Assembly (NCBI GenBank): GCA_030841105.1
Contig: JAVEDE010000123.1
Location: forward strand, 30,681-94,680
Source of the DNA: Pyrinomonadaceae bacterium
GTDB taxonomy: Bacteria > Acidobacteriota > Blastocatellia > Pyrinomonadales > Pyrinomonadaceae
Length of the DNA: 64,000 nucleotides
Direction: 5' to 3'
This document shows positions 23,728-34,267 of this stretch, piece after piece. Position 1 is the stretch's first letter; the number at the start of each line of letters is the position of its first letter. Under the pieces are notes generated by a model. The model did not search any database. It was not told where the DNA came from and saw only the letters and a program-made list of their open reading frames with translations. Position numbers and translations under genes: made by a program.

Positions 23728-26298
23728 ATGGACGAAAAATATTACCCGGAAAAAATAGAAGAGAAGTGGCAGCGCGTGTGGGCGGAGACGGGCGCGTTTG
23801 AAGTCGAACCCGGCAGCGACACGGACGCGCGGCCGAAGTTTTTCTGTCTGGAGATGCTGCCTTACCCGTCGGGCTTCCTGCACATGGGGCACGTGCGAAA
23901 CTATTCCATCGGCGACGCGCTGGCGTGGCACAAGCGTCTGCAAGGCTTCAACGTGCTGCACCCGATTGGCTGGGACAGCTTCGGGCAGCCCGCCGAGCAG
24001 GCCGCGATCAAACGCAATGTGCAGCCGCGCGAGTGGACGGAGGACAACATCGCGCACATGCGCGGGCAGTTCAAACGCTTAGGCGTCAGCTTCGACTGGC
24101 GGCGCGAGATGGCGGCGCACCGGCCGGACTATTACAAGTGGGATCAGTGGTTCTTCCTGAAGATGTTGGAGCGCGGTTTGATCTACCGACGCACGTCGCC
24201 GATCAACTGGTGTCCGAAAGAGGAGACCGTGCTGTCGAACGAGCAGTCGTCGGGCGGCGTCTGCTGGCGTTGCGGGACGCCCGTGGAGAAGCGCGATCTG
24301 GAACAGTGGTTCATCCGCACGACCGAGTACGCCGAACAACTGCTCGCCGACATGAAAGAGATCGAGGCGGGCTGGCCGGAGCGCGTGCTGACGATGCAGC
24401 GCAACTGGATCGGGCGGAGCGAAGGCGCGTATGTGGATTTCCCCATCAAGGACAGCGACGCGAAAGTGCGCGTCTTCACCACGCGCATTGACACCATTTA
24501 CGGCGCGACGGCCATCGTCGTCGCGGCCGAGCACCCGCTGCTCGATCAACTGGAAGAGTCGCCGTTGAAAGAAAAAGTGACGGCGTTCGTCGCGCGTGTG
24601 AAAGCGGAGCGCGCGAGCCGCGCCGCCGCGCCGGGCGAGGAGGAAGAGAAGGAGGGCGTCAACACGGGTCTGTTCGCCGTCAACCCTTTCAGCGGCGAGC
24701 AACTGCCGGTGTGGGTGGCGAACTACGTGCTCATCGAGTACGGCGCGGGCGCGGTGATGGCCGTCCCGGCGCACGACGAGCGCGACTTCGAGTTCGCGCA
24801 GAAATACTCTCTGCCCATCTGCCGCGTCATCGAACGCGTCTCGCACGAGCAGGAGTCAATTCCGCACAACGAGGCGTCGGGGCTGGATCAATCCGTCGCG
24901 ATGCCGCACGCCTTCACGGACTACGGCATTCTGGTCAACTCCGCCGAGTGGGGCGGCAAGCTGTCTGCGGACGCGATGCGCGAGATGGCGACTTACGCCG
25001 CGGAGAAAAATTTCGGCGGCGGCGCGGTCACGTACCGCTTGCGCGACTGGGGCATCTCGCGCCAACGCTTCTGGGGCGCGCCGATCCCCATCGTCTATTG
25101 CGGCGTGTGCGGCATCGTGCCCGTGCCGGAGAAAGACTTGCCGATCCTGTTGCCGGAGCGCGCGGAGTTCACGGGCGCGGGCAAGTCGCCGCTGGCGAGC
25201 GTCGCGGAGTTCGTCAACACGTCCTGCCCGAAGTGTGGCAAAGAGGCGCGGCGCGAGACGGACACGATGGACACGTTCGTTGATTCGTCCTGGTACTTCT
25301 TCCGTTACTGCGACCCGACGAACGCAGACGCGCCGTTTGACAAGGCGAAGGTCGCCTACTGGACGCCGGTTGACCAGTACATCGGCGGCATCGAGCACGC
25401 CGTGATGCACCTGCTCTACACGCGCTTCTGGACGAAGATGATGCGCGACATCGGGCTGGTGACGTTCAACGAGCCGGTCAAGAATTTGTTGACGCAAGGG
25501 ATGGTGACGAACGTCGTCGAGGGCACGGGCGAGTGGAAGGCGATGTCGAAGTCGCTCGGCAACGGCGTTGACCCGGATGAGATGATCGAGGCTTACGGCG
25601 CGGACGCCGTGCGCCTGTTCGTCATGTTCGCCGCGCCGCCGGAGAACGAACTGCGCTGGTTGGAGACGGGCATCGAGGGCGCGGTGCGCTTCCTGCGCCG
25701 CGTCTACAACTTCGTCTGGCGTTGGCGCGAACACGTCGAGAGCACACCCAACGCGACGGACGCGGGCGAGTTCTCCGACGCCGCGCGCGCGCTGCGACGC
25801 AAGACGCACCAGACCATCGCGCGCATCACGCAGGACTTCTCGGAGTTGCACTTCAACACGAGCATCGCCGCGTTGATGGAACTCTTAAACGCGCTCGGCG
25901 ACTTCGACTCGGCCACGGGCGCGCCCGCAGCGGCAAGCGCTTCCGACAAGTTCGCGGTGCGCGAGGCGTTGGAGGCGTTGGTGCTGATGCTCGCGCCGTT
26001 CACGCCGCACGTCGCGGAGGAGTTGTGGGAAGCTCTGGGGCACGCGGGCGGGCTGCTCGCGAGCGGCGCGCGCTGGCCTGTGGCCGACGCGGAACTGGCG
26101 CGCAAAGAGGCGCTGGAAATCCCCGTGCAGATCAACGGCAAGCTGCGCGGGCGCATTCAGGCCACGCCCGACACCTCCGAAGATGAACTGCGCGAGGCCG
26201 CGCTGGCCGACGAAAAAGTGCGCGCGCACATGGAAGGCCGTCAGGTCGTCAAAGTGATCGTCGTCCCGCAACGGCTGGTCAACATCGTGGTTCGTTAA
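23728..26298 (+). CDS. leuS: Leucyl-tRNA synthetase
   Basis: Class I synthetase charging tRNA-Leu. The 856-aa product has the HIGH box as HMGH (52-55), an inserted CP1 editing domain (about 220-420; TRIDTIYGATAIVVAAEHP), a zinc-type CWRCGTPVEKRDLEQWF segment, and the KMSKS loop as AMSKS (605-609), keeping the second Lys. The C-terminal anticodon-binding and LeuS-specific regions are present (IQVNGKLRG-like PVQINGKLRGRI). Length is usual for bacteria. The DSFGQPAEQAAIK stretch differs slightly from the common DAFGLPAE form. A 16-bp hairpin follows. Confidence 0.97.
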   Translation: MDEKYYPEKIEEKWQRVWAETGAFEVEPGSDTDARPKFFCLEMLPYPSGFLHMGHVRNYSIGDALAWHKRLQGFNVLHPIGWDSFGQPAEQAAIKRNVQPREWTEDNIAHMRGQFKRLGVSFDWRREMAAHRPDYYKWDQWFFLKMLERGLIYRRTSPINWCPKEETVLSNEQSSGGVCWRCGTPVEKRDLEQWFIRTTEYAEQLLADMKEIEAGWPERVLTMQRNWIGRSEGAYVDFPIKDSDAKVRVFTTRIDTIYGATAIVVAAEHPLLDQLEESPLKEKVTAFVARVKAERASRAAAPGEEEEKEGVNTGLFAVNPFSGEQLPVWVANYVLIEYGAGAVMAVPAHDERDFEFAQKYSLPICRVIERVSHEQESIPHNEASGLDQSVAMPHAFTDYGILVNSAEWGGKLSADAMREMATYAAEKNFGGGAVTYRLRDWGISRQRFWGAPIPIVYCGVCGIVPVPEKDLPILLPERAEFTGAGKSPLASVAEFVNTSCPKCGKEARRETDTMDTFVDSSWYFFRYCDPTNADAPFDKAKVAYWTPVDQYIGGIEHAVMHLLYTRFWTKMMRDIGLVTFNEPVKNLLTQGMVTNVVEGTGEWKAMSKSLGNGVDPDEMIEAYGADAVRLFVMFAAPPENELRWLETGIEGAVRFLRRVYNFVWRWREHVESTPNATDAGEFSDAARALRRKTHQTIARITQDFSELHFNTSIAALMELLNALGDFDSATGAPAAASASDKFAVREALEALVLMLAPFTPHVAEELWEALGHAGGLLASGARWPVADAELARKEALEIPVQINGKLRGRIQATPDTSEDELREAALADEKVRAHMEGRQVVKVIVVPQRLVNIVVR

Positions 26299-26302
26299 AA
26301 GC

Positions 26303-26348
26303 TGTCAGTTGTCCGTCGCCGGTTGTTACTGACGACGGACAACTGACA
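26303..26348 (+). terminator. 16-bp perfect hairpin after leuS
   Basis: Arms 26303-26318 and 26333-26348 are perfectly complementary around a 14-nt loop, directly after the leuS stop. There is no long T-run. Confidence 0.65.
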
Positions 26349-26421
26349 AATCCCGCCCCATGCTTTAGTCTATGACTCGCCGAGCGGTGAGTTTAATCAA
26401 CCCGAAGGAAGTTAATTTCGC

Positions 26422-27105
26422 ATGACCTCTGAGCAACCGGCGCGCGCGCCGGAGAAGAAAATCTGGACGCGTGCGCGCCTCTTGTCGGCCGCGCTCGTCT
26501 TCTCGCTGTTGGCCGTGGCCTTGTCCGCGAGTTGCAACCCGACCGACAGTTCGCGCGACGGCAGCAAGGCCACGCCGCCCGACGCCACGCCGTCCGCCGC
26601 CAACACGACGCCGCGCCAACCCAATCAACCGCCGCAGAGCGCGCAGTCCGCGCCGACGCCGCTGCCCGCCGAACTGGTTGACGCTACGCTGACCACGCTC
26701 GACGGCAAGTCGTTGAAGTTGTCCGACCTGAAAGGCAAGGTCGTGGTGCTGAATTTGTGGGCGACTTGGTGCGGGCCGTGCCGTCGCGAGATTCCCGACT
26801 TCATCAAGATACAGGAAGAGTACGCGGGGCGCGGCCTCGAAGTGCTCGGCGTCACGTCGGAGGACGAGCGGAACACGGCCGAGTCGGTCAATCAATTCGT
26901 CAAGGAGTTTGAGATCAATTACAAGGTCGTGTGGGTTGACGCCAAAGGGTGGGAGGCGTTCCTCGCGCCGCGCTACAGCATCCCGCAGACTTACGTGCTG
27001 GGGCCGGATGGGAACGTGATCCAGAAGTTCGTCGGCTACAGCCCGCAGGTGGCGACGATGGTGCGCGACATCGCCGACCGGACTCTCGGCAACGCGGCGA
27101 AATAA
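26422..27105 (+). CDS. TlpA-type thioredoxin-like lipoprotein
   Basis: Thiol-disulfide oxidoreductase of the TlpA/ResA type, probably anchored in the membrane and acting in the periplasm. The 227-aa product has a basic N-terminus, a hydrophobic helix and a lipobox-like LSASC (Cys38), a Pro/Ala/Thr linker, and a thioredoxin fold (about 90-225) with WCGPC (Trp116-Cys120) and the cis-Pro region SIPQTYVLGPDG. Such proteins reduce apocytochrome or copper-centre cysteines; the specific partner is unknown. It starts 74 bp after the leuS hairpin and is followed by a very long hairpin. Confidence 0.9.
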   Translation: MTSEQPARAPEKKIWTRARLLSAALVFSLLAVALSASCNPTDSSRDGSKATPPDATPSAANTTPRQPNQPPQSAQSAPTPLPAELVDATLTTLDGKSLKLSDLKGKVVVLNLWATWCGPCRREIPDFIKIQEEYAGRGLEVLGVTSEDERNTAESVNQFVKEFEINYKVVWVDAKGWEAFLAPRYSIPQTYVLGPDGNVIQKFVGYSPQVATMVRDIADRTLGNAAK

Positions 27106-27123
27106 GCGTCGCGCGACACACAA

Positions 27124-27193
27124 GCCGCGAAGCGATGATAGGTAGCAGCCCCTCCTTCACGGGAGGGGCTGTTACCTATCATCGCTTCGCGGC
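27124..27193. repeat. 32-bp near-perfect inverted repeat
   Basis: Arms 27124-27155 and 27162-27193 pair over 32 positions with one G-T wobble around a 6-nt centre. It separates the TlpA gene from a convergent gene and may be a bidirectional terminator; the length is far beyond what termination needs. Confidence 0.85.
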
Positions 27194-27234
27194 TCATGCG
27201 TCTAGCCGCTCGCGCGGCTCTCATGTCTCGTCGC

Positions 27235-27495
27235 TTACTTCTCGCCGCCTGCCGAATCGCCGCTGCCGGAGTCGCTGCTGCTCTGTCGCTCCTGTTCCAA
27301 CTCGCGCTCACCTTCCTCTTGAAGTTTGCGCCCTTCGCGTTCGAGTTCCTTGTCCTGCAAACCTTGCGCGACACTCTCTTTGGCGCGGCCTTCCGCGATC
27401 TTCATCTCGGCCTGAACGCGCCCCTCCACCTCGTCTATCGCGGCGGGTTCGCCCGTCTCCTCCTGCGTCGTCACCTTGTCCGGGTCAATTGACAT
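27235..27495 (-). CDS. CsbD-like small stress protein
   Basis: The 86-aa product is highly charged and helical, with VEGRVQAEMKIAEGRAKE and DKELEREGRKLQEEGERE, the repeating pattern of CsbD-family general stress proteins. The Ser/Gly tail is disordered. ATG at 27495 was chosen because GGAGGTGG lies 6 bp upstream; a longer frame adds 17 unlikely residues. It is divergent from the MerR gene, with about 160 bp between the two starts. The biochemical role of the family is not established. Confidence 0.75.
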   Translation of the reverse strand: MSIDPDKVTTQEETGEPAAIDEVEGRVQAEMKIAEGRAKESVAQGLQDKELEREGRKLQEEGERELEQERQSSSDSGSGDSAGGEK

Positions 27496-27620
27496 CAAAC
27501 CACCTCCTGAAAAGCATTTTCGCGTGAAATATAAATTTACGCGCATCGTCTCACTGTTGGCGCGGCGCGGTCAAATCGCCGTCCCTCAATTCGCCGCCGT
27601 AAAATATTTTTCGCGGGAGC

Positions 27621-27652
27621 TTGACTCTGTAGTCAGCTACAGGGTTTACAAT
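27621..27652 (+). promoter_or_regulatory. MerR-type operator-promoter with 20-bp spacer
   Basis: TTGACT (27621-27626) and TACAAT (27647-27652) are separated by 20 bp that contain the dyad CTGTAG-TCAG-CTACAG (27627-27642). An overlong spacer filled by a palindrome is the hallmark of MerR-family metal-responsive promoters, where the activator twists the DNA to align the -35 and -10. The merR ATG begins 7 bp after the -10, so the transcript is probably leaderless. Confidence 0.85.
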
Positions 27653-27658
27653 GTAGCC

Positions 27659-28173
27659 ATGTGGAAAACGGCGAGACAATTTGAACGGCGGACTGAGGCG
27701 GGGCGCACTCTCAGGATCGGCGAGGTGGCCGGGGCGACGGGGATCAGCGTCGAGGCTCTGCGCTTCTACGAGCGGCGCGGCCTGCTCGGTCGTCCCGCGC
27801 GCACGGCCTCCGGTTATCGCGCTTACGACGAAGGCGTGCTCGAACGCCTCGCATTCATCAAACGGGCGCAGTCAATCGGCTTTTCGCTCGACGAGATCGC
27901 GGAGATTCTGTTGATGCGCGGGCGCGGCGAAGCCCCCTGCGTCGAAGTGCGCGAGGCGGCACGACGCAAGCTCGCGGAACTCGACGCGCGCCTGCGCGAA
28001 CTGCGTCGCTACCGCACGGAACTCGCGCGCACGCTCGCCGACTGGGACGAGCGCGGCATCGAAGAAGGGCAGTTCTGCGGACTCATCGAGCATAGCCACG
28101 TCCACGCGCCCGCCGCGTCGGCAACGACAGTGACGCCGCCCGCGCGCAAAAAGACGGGCAAGGGGAGACACAA

Positions 28174-28177
<4 letters not shown>
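27659..28177 (+). CDS. MerR-family metal-responsive transcriptional activator
   Basis: The 172-aa product has the MerR winged helix-turn-helix (about 20-90; [26 protein letters not shown], then SGYRAYD), a dimerisation helix, and Cys residues in [10 protein letters not shown] and [11 protein letters not shown], placed like the metal ligands of ZntR/CadR/CueR regulators. The His-rich end may also bind metal. Because it precedes copA with a 4-bp overlap, copper is the likely inducer. ATG 27659 sits 7 bp after the -10 of its own operator-promoter, implying autoregulation and leaderless translation. Confidence 0.9.
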
Positions 28178-30585
<2,408 letters not shown>

Positions 30586-30616
30586 ACTTCCTTCGCGTTT
30601 TGATTGAGGAATGAAA

Positions 30617-30997
30617 ATGGATACGACGGAAATTATTGTCTTGCTGGGGGGCGTCGCGCTCATCGCCTTCGTGCTCTGGTACTTCTTCGCGGGCGAGGGC
30701 GTGCGTGCGGCGGCGGGCTTGACGGCGGTGGGCGCGCAACGTCTGCGCGTGCTGGTCAAGGGCGGCTACACGCCCGACGTGATCGTCGTGAAACGCGGCG
30801 CGCCCGTCGAACTCGACTTCTATCGCGACGAGACCAACTCCTGCACCGAGCAGATCGTCTTCGGCGACTTCGGGATCAGCCGCATGCTGCCCGCCTTCAA
30901 GACGACCCGCATCAACTTCACGCCCGAACGCGCGGGCACGTTCACCTTCAACTGCGGCATGAACATGGTGCGCGGCAAGTTGATCGTGGAAGATTAA
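30617..30997 (+). CDS. Membrane-anchored cupredoxin-domain protein
   Basis: The 126-aa product has an N-terminal membrane helix (about 5-25) and a cupredoxin fold of the PF13473 type: PDVIVVKRGAPVELDF, CTEQIVFGDFG, and FNCGMNMVRGKLIVED, where Cys and Met residues replace the usual blue-copper His pattern. It probably binds Cu(I) on the periplasmic face and passes it on. ATG 30617 gives correct spacing to GAGGA; ATG 30611 overlaps it. It lies 31 bp after copA, in the same operon. Confidence 0.85.
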   Translation: MDTTEIIVLLGGVALIAFVLWYFFAGEGVRAAAGLTAVGAQRLRVLVKGGYTPDVIVVKRGAPVELDFYRDETNSCTEQIVFGDFGISRMLPAFKTTRINFTPERAGTFTFNCGMNMVRGKLIVED

Positions 30998-31136
30998 TGC
31001 GGCTTTCGGTCGCATCAGGGGAAGGGGGCGGCCACGCGTTTTCCGCTCGCGGCAAGTTAGCGCGGCGGCGCGCGTTCGTGCTAAATTGACGGCCACCGGA
31101 AAGCTGTCAGGTCGGCAACACCAACTCTGCAAACTT

Positions 31137-31703
31137 ATGCGTCGCACGGCTCTCATCTTCGGCTTGCTACTCACGCTCACGGCGGGCGTGTGGGGCGGCG
31201 CGCTGGCCTCGGCCGCCTCCGCTTGGTGCTCGCACGAAGCGGGCGCGACTTCCGCCGCCGACGCGCACGACTGCTGCCGCGCACGAATCGGCAACTCCGC
31301 CGCCGCACACCATTCCGATTCGCAGCCGCCCCCGCACGACGCATCAACCGCCCGGCACGAAAGATCAAACGCGCAAAATCAAACTGATCAATCGCACGCC
31401 GGGATGACTTGCGAAGGCGCGGCCTCTGCTTCTACGACCGAGACCGACGCTCCGGCTCTCGTCGCGCGCGGGTTGTCTTGCGCCGAATGTTGCGCGGGCG
31501 GTTCAAGCGAAACTCCGGCGACGGCGTTTGTCGTCGCGCCCGAACAGGGCAAAGTTAAGCGCGACGCCGCGAGTGCGCTCTCAGGCGCGCGCGAACGCGG
31601 CGCGCCCGCGCCGTCTCACGCTTCGCACCTTGCGCCCTCGCAGCACGCGCCGCCCGTGCCCCCCGAACGTCGCCACATTCTGATCAGCGTCTTTCTCATC
31701 TAG
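31137..31703 (+). CDS. Exported Cys/His-rich protein of the copper island
   Basis: The 188-aa product has a signal peptide or membrane anchor (RRTALIFGLLLTLTAGVWGG), then a long disordered region rich in Cys, His, Ala and Ser: WCSHE, HDCCRAR, GMTCEG and LSCAECCAGG. This composition suits a metal-buffering periplasmic protein, but I recognise no family. The start ATG 31137 has no good ribosome-binding site; a TTG at 31086 is possible. It lies between copA/cupredoxin and the outer-membrane protein gene, which supports a copper role by context only. Confidence 0.6.
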   Translation: MRRTALIFGLLLTLTAGVWGGALASAASAWCSHEAGATSAADAHDCCRARIGNSAAAHHSDSQPPPHDASTARHERSNAQNQTDQSHAGMTCEGAASASTTETDAPALVARGLSCAECCAGGSSETPATAFVVAPEQGKVKRDAASALSGARERGAPAPSHASHLAPSQHAPPVPPERRHILISVFLI

Positions 31704-31782
31704 CCCTTCTCGGACGTTTCCGGCCTCGCGCGCCCGCGCGAAAGTTTCGGCCGGAAGCGCGCAACCCTGCTCCCTCGTCAAT

Positions 31783-31813
31783 CAAAAATATTTGCACGCA
31801 AAAATATTTGCAC
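31783..31813. repeat. Two 15-bp direct repeats, AT-rich, before the outer-membrane protein gene
   Basis: CAAAAATATTTGCAC occurs at 31783-31797 and 31799-31813. Two near-abutting AT-rich copies about 65 bp upstream of a gene in GC-rich DNA could be a regulator-binding site. Confidence 0.6.
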
Positions 31814-31875
31814 AGACGTGCGGCGCGCGACACTTAGCCCCGCCGCAACTTCGGAGAGCCGTTGAGAGGTTAGAG

Positions 31876-33540
31876 ATGAATTTACCAAAACTCACACACG
31901 ACAACTTACGCGCGCCCTTTATGCGTGCGCTGGCGTTGGCCGCCTTGCTCGGCGTCACGGCGGCGGGAGCGCGGGCGCAACACGACCAGCACGGCGAACA
32001 CCCCGCGCCGAACAAGCCCGCGCCCGCCGCCACGCCCACGCCCGCGCCGGTTAAACCTGCACCTGCGGAAGTTGATCATTCCATGCACGCGCCCGCGCCC
32101 ACACCTTCGCCCGCGACGGTTAAACCCGCGCCCGCCTCGGTTGACCACAGCATGCACGCGGGGCACGACGCCGCGACGAAGGGCACTACTGAGGCGGAGG
32201 TTGTCAAAGAGGTCTCGGAGGCGGAGGTCAACGAGTTGATGGTGATGTCCGGCGACGTGATGGGCATCCGCAACGGCGCGAGCCGCGCGAACTTCACGCC
32301 GATGGCGCAGATGGGTTCGGGCACGGCGTGGCAGCCCGCCGCGTCGCCGATGTACATGACGCACAAGGTCGCGGGCGATTGGCTCTTCATGTTTCACTAC
32401 GAGGCGAAACTCGGCGTGAACGCACAGGGCGGGGCGCGCGGGGTGACGAAGTTCGAGTCGCAAAATTGGTTCATGCCGATGGCCTACCGGCGCGTCGGCG
32501 CGGGCACGCTGCAACTGCGCGCGATGCTCAGTCTCGAACCGCTGACGTTTTCGGGCGTCGGGTCGCCGGAGCTTTTCCAGACCGGCGAGACTTACCGGGG
32601 CGAGCCGATCATTGACGCGCAACACCCGCACGATCTGTTCATGGAACTCTCGGCGCAGTACACCGTGCCGCTCGGCGACCGCGCGACGTGGTTCACCTAT
32701 TTCGGTTTTCCCGGCGAGCCTGCGCTCGGCCCCGTCGCCTTCATGCACCGCCCGTCGGCCTCGGAGAATCCGACCGCGCCGCTCTCGCACCACTTGCAGG
32801 ACTCGTCGCACATCTCCTTCGGCGTCATCACCACCGGCTTCACTTATCGCTGGTTCAAACTCGAAGGCTCTGTCTTCAACGGGCGCGAGCCGGACGAGCG
32901 ACGCTACAACTTCGAGTTCAACCCGCTCAACTCGCGTTCGGCGCGACTCAGTTTCGCGCCCAACAAAAACTGGACTTTTCAGGTGAGCCACGGCTTCCTG
33001 CGCAACCCCGAACAGCTTGAGCCGGGCGATGTGCGGCGCACCACCGCCTCCGTGCAGTACAACCGGGCGTTCGCGCGCGGCAACCTTGCGGCGGCCTTCA
33101 TCTGGGGGCGCAACCACGAAAGCCACAGCGGCGAAATCTTCAACCTCAACGGCTACACCTTCGAGACGACCGCGAACTTCCTCGCGCGCAATTACCTCTA
33201 CACGCGGCTCGAACTCGTGGACAAAAACGAACTGCTGCGTCACGCGGAACTCGACGCGCTCGGCTTCGACCACGACACGCACCCGCAGTTTCGCATCGGC
33301 GCATACACCTTCGGTTACGTGCGCGACGTGTGGAACACGGAGCGGATGTCAATCGGCGTCGGCGGCGACTTAACGTTCTATTCCAAGCCGGAGATTCTCG
33401 ATTCGCTCTACGGCAACAACCCGAAGTCGTACAAGTTTTTTCTGCGCTTCCGCCCCGGCCGCATGAAGATGGACGGGCACGGCGACCACAACAACACGAC
33501 GACCGTGAACGGCAACAACGACGCGCACGACAAACACTGA
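31876..33540 (+). CDS. His/Met-rich outer-membrane beta-barrel protein of the copper island
   Basis: The 554-aa product has a signal peptide, an N-terminal segment with repeated Pro/Ala linkers and DHSMHA/DHSMHAGHD metal-binding motifs, and a large C-terminal region of alternating beta-strands (about 190-530) with the aromatic-rich character of an outer-membrane barrel, ending in a HGDH and DAHDKH His tail. Such paired features occur in copper-tolerance outer-membrane proteins, but I cannot name the family. ATG 31876 (GAGAGG upstream) gives a normal signal peptide. A 19-bp direct repeat (33519-33537, 33545-33563) spans the stop codon. Confidence 0.75.
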   Translation: MNLPKLTHDNLRAPFMRALALAALLGVTAAGARAQHDQHGEHPAPNKPAPAATPTPAPVKPAPAEVDHSMHAPAPTPSPATVKPAPASVDHSMHAGHDAATKGTTEAEVVKEVSEAEVNELMVMSGDVMGIRNGASRANFTPMAQMGSGTAWQPAASPMYMTHKVAGDWLFMFHYEAKLGVNAQGGARGVTKFESQNWFMPMAYRRVGAGTLQLRAMLSLEPLTFSGVGSPELFQTGETYRGEPIIDAQHPHDLFMELSAQYTVPLGDRATWFTYFGFPGEPALGPVAFMHRPSASENPTAPLSHHLQDSSHISFGVITTGFTYRWFKLEGSVFNGREPDERRYNFEFNPLNSRSARLSFAPNKNWTFQVSHGFLRNPEQLEPGDVRRTTASVQYNRAFARGNLAAAFIWGRNHESHSGEIFNLNGYTFETTANFLARNYLYTRLELVDKNELLRHAELDALGFDHDTHPQFRIGAYTFGYVRDVWNTERMSIGVGGDLTFYSKPEILDSLYGNNPKSYKFFLRFRPGRMKMDGHGDHNNTTTVNGNNDAHDKH

Positions 33541-33616
33541 GCGACGACGCGCACGACAAACACAGAGCGCGGCGTCGAACATTTTCATTCAATCATTCGC
33601 TAGGAGACATTTTCAC

Positions 33617-34219
33617 ATGAAGAGATCGAAAAAAATCAGACCCGCGCTCGCGTCCGCTTTGTTGTTCGCGGCGGCGTTGTTGTCGCAGGCGTGCGGCAGC
33701 GCGTCTTCCGAACAGGCCGCGTCGTCGAACGCGCGTCAACCCGTCGCGGCGACGCCCGCGCAGCAACAGCAGCAGCAGCAGCAGTCGCCGCAGACCGCAC
33801 AAGTCGTCCCGCAGTCCGCGCACGACGCGGGCGAGACGACTCCCGCGCCGGACGCCGACGCGCACCAAGGTCATTCGCACGGCGCGCCGGGGCGTGTGCC
33901 GCGCTTCGCCGCGACCGCCGCCGACTTGAAGAATTTGCCGCCCGTGCTCCCGGCGTCGCAGTTCACGGGGATAACGCGGATGGCCTACGCGGCGGTCAAA
34001 GAGATACCGCAGACCATCGCGCAACTGCCGTGCTACTGCCACTGCGACGAGGGCTTCGGCCACAAGAGTTTGCAGACCTGTTTCGTTGACGACCACGCCG
34101 CGCACTGCGCCACCTGCATCGAGGAAGCCCTGCTCGCCTACAAGCTGCAAAAAGAGGAGCGGCTTACCCCGGCGCAGATACGCGAACGCATCATCGCGCA
34201 GTACGGCGGCGCGAACTAA
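33617..34219 (+). CDS. CYCXC-motif exported protein (PCYCGC family)
   Basis: The 200-aa product has an N-terminal hydrophobic segment ending LSQAC (possible lipoprotein Cys26), a Gln/Pro/His linker with eight consecutive Gln, and a conserved C-terminal domain: LPCYCHC, then GHKSLQTCF, HCATCIEEALLAYKL and an Arg-rich end. PCYC-x-C followed by further Cys pairs is the mark of the CYCXC (PF13798) family, whose metal or redox role is not settled. AGGAGA before ATG 33617 supports the start. It lies with copper genes. Confidence 0.87.
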   Translation: MKRSKKIRPALASALLFAAALLSQACGSASSEQAASSNARQPVAATPAQQQQQQQQSPQTAQVVPQSAHDAGETTPAPDADAHQGHSHGAPGRVPRFAATAADLKNLPPVLPASQFTGITRMAYAAVKEIPQTIAQLPCYCHCDEGFGHKSLQTCFVDDHAAHCATCIEEALLAYKLQKEERLTPAQIRERIIAQYGGAN

Positions 34220-34267
34220 GACGACGCGCGGGGCTAAGGAGTTCCGGTGCGTGTGGAGACTTGTGTG

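Noticed and set aside
33764..33785. CAG-type repeat encoding eight Gln
   Set aside because: Simple slippage tract in a disordered linker; no regulatory meaning visible.
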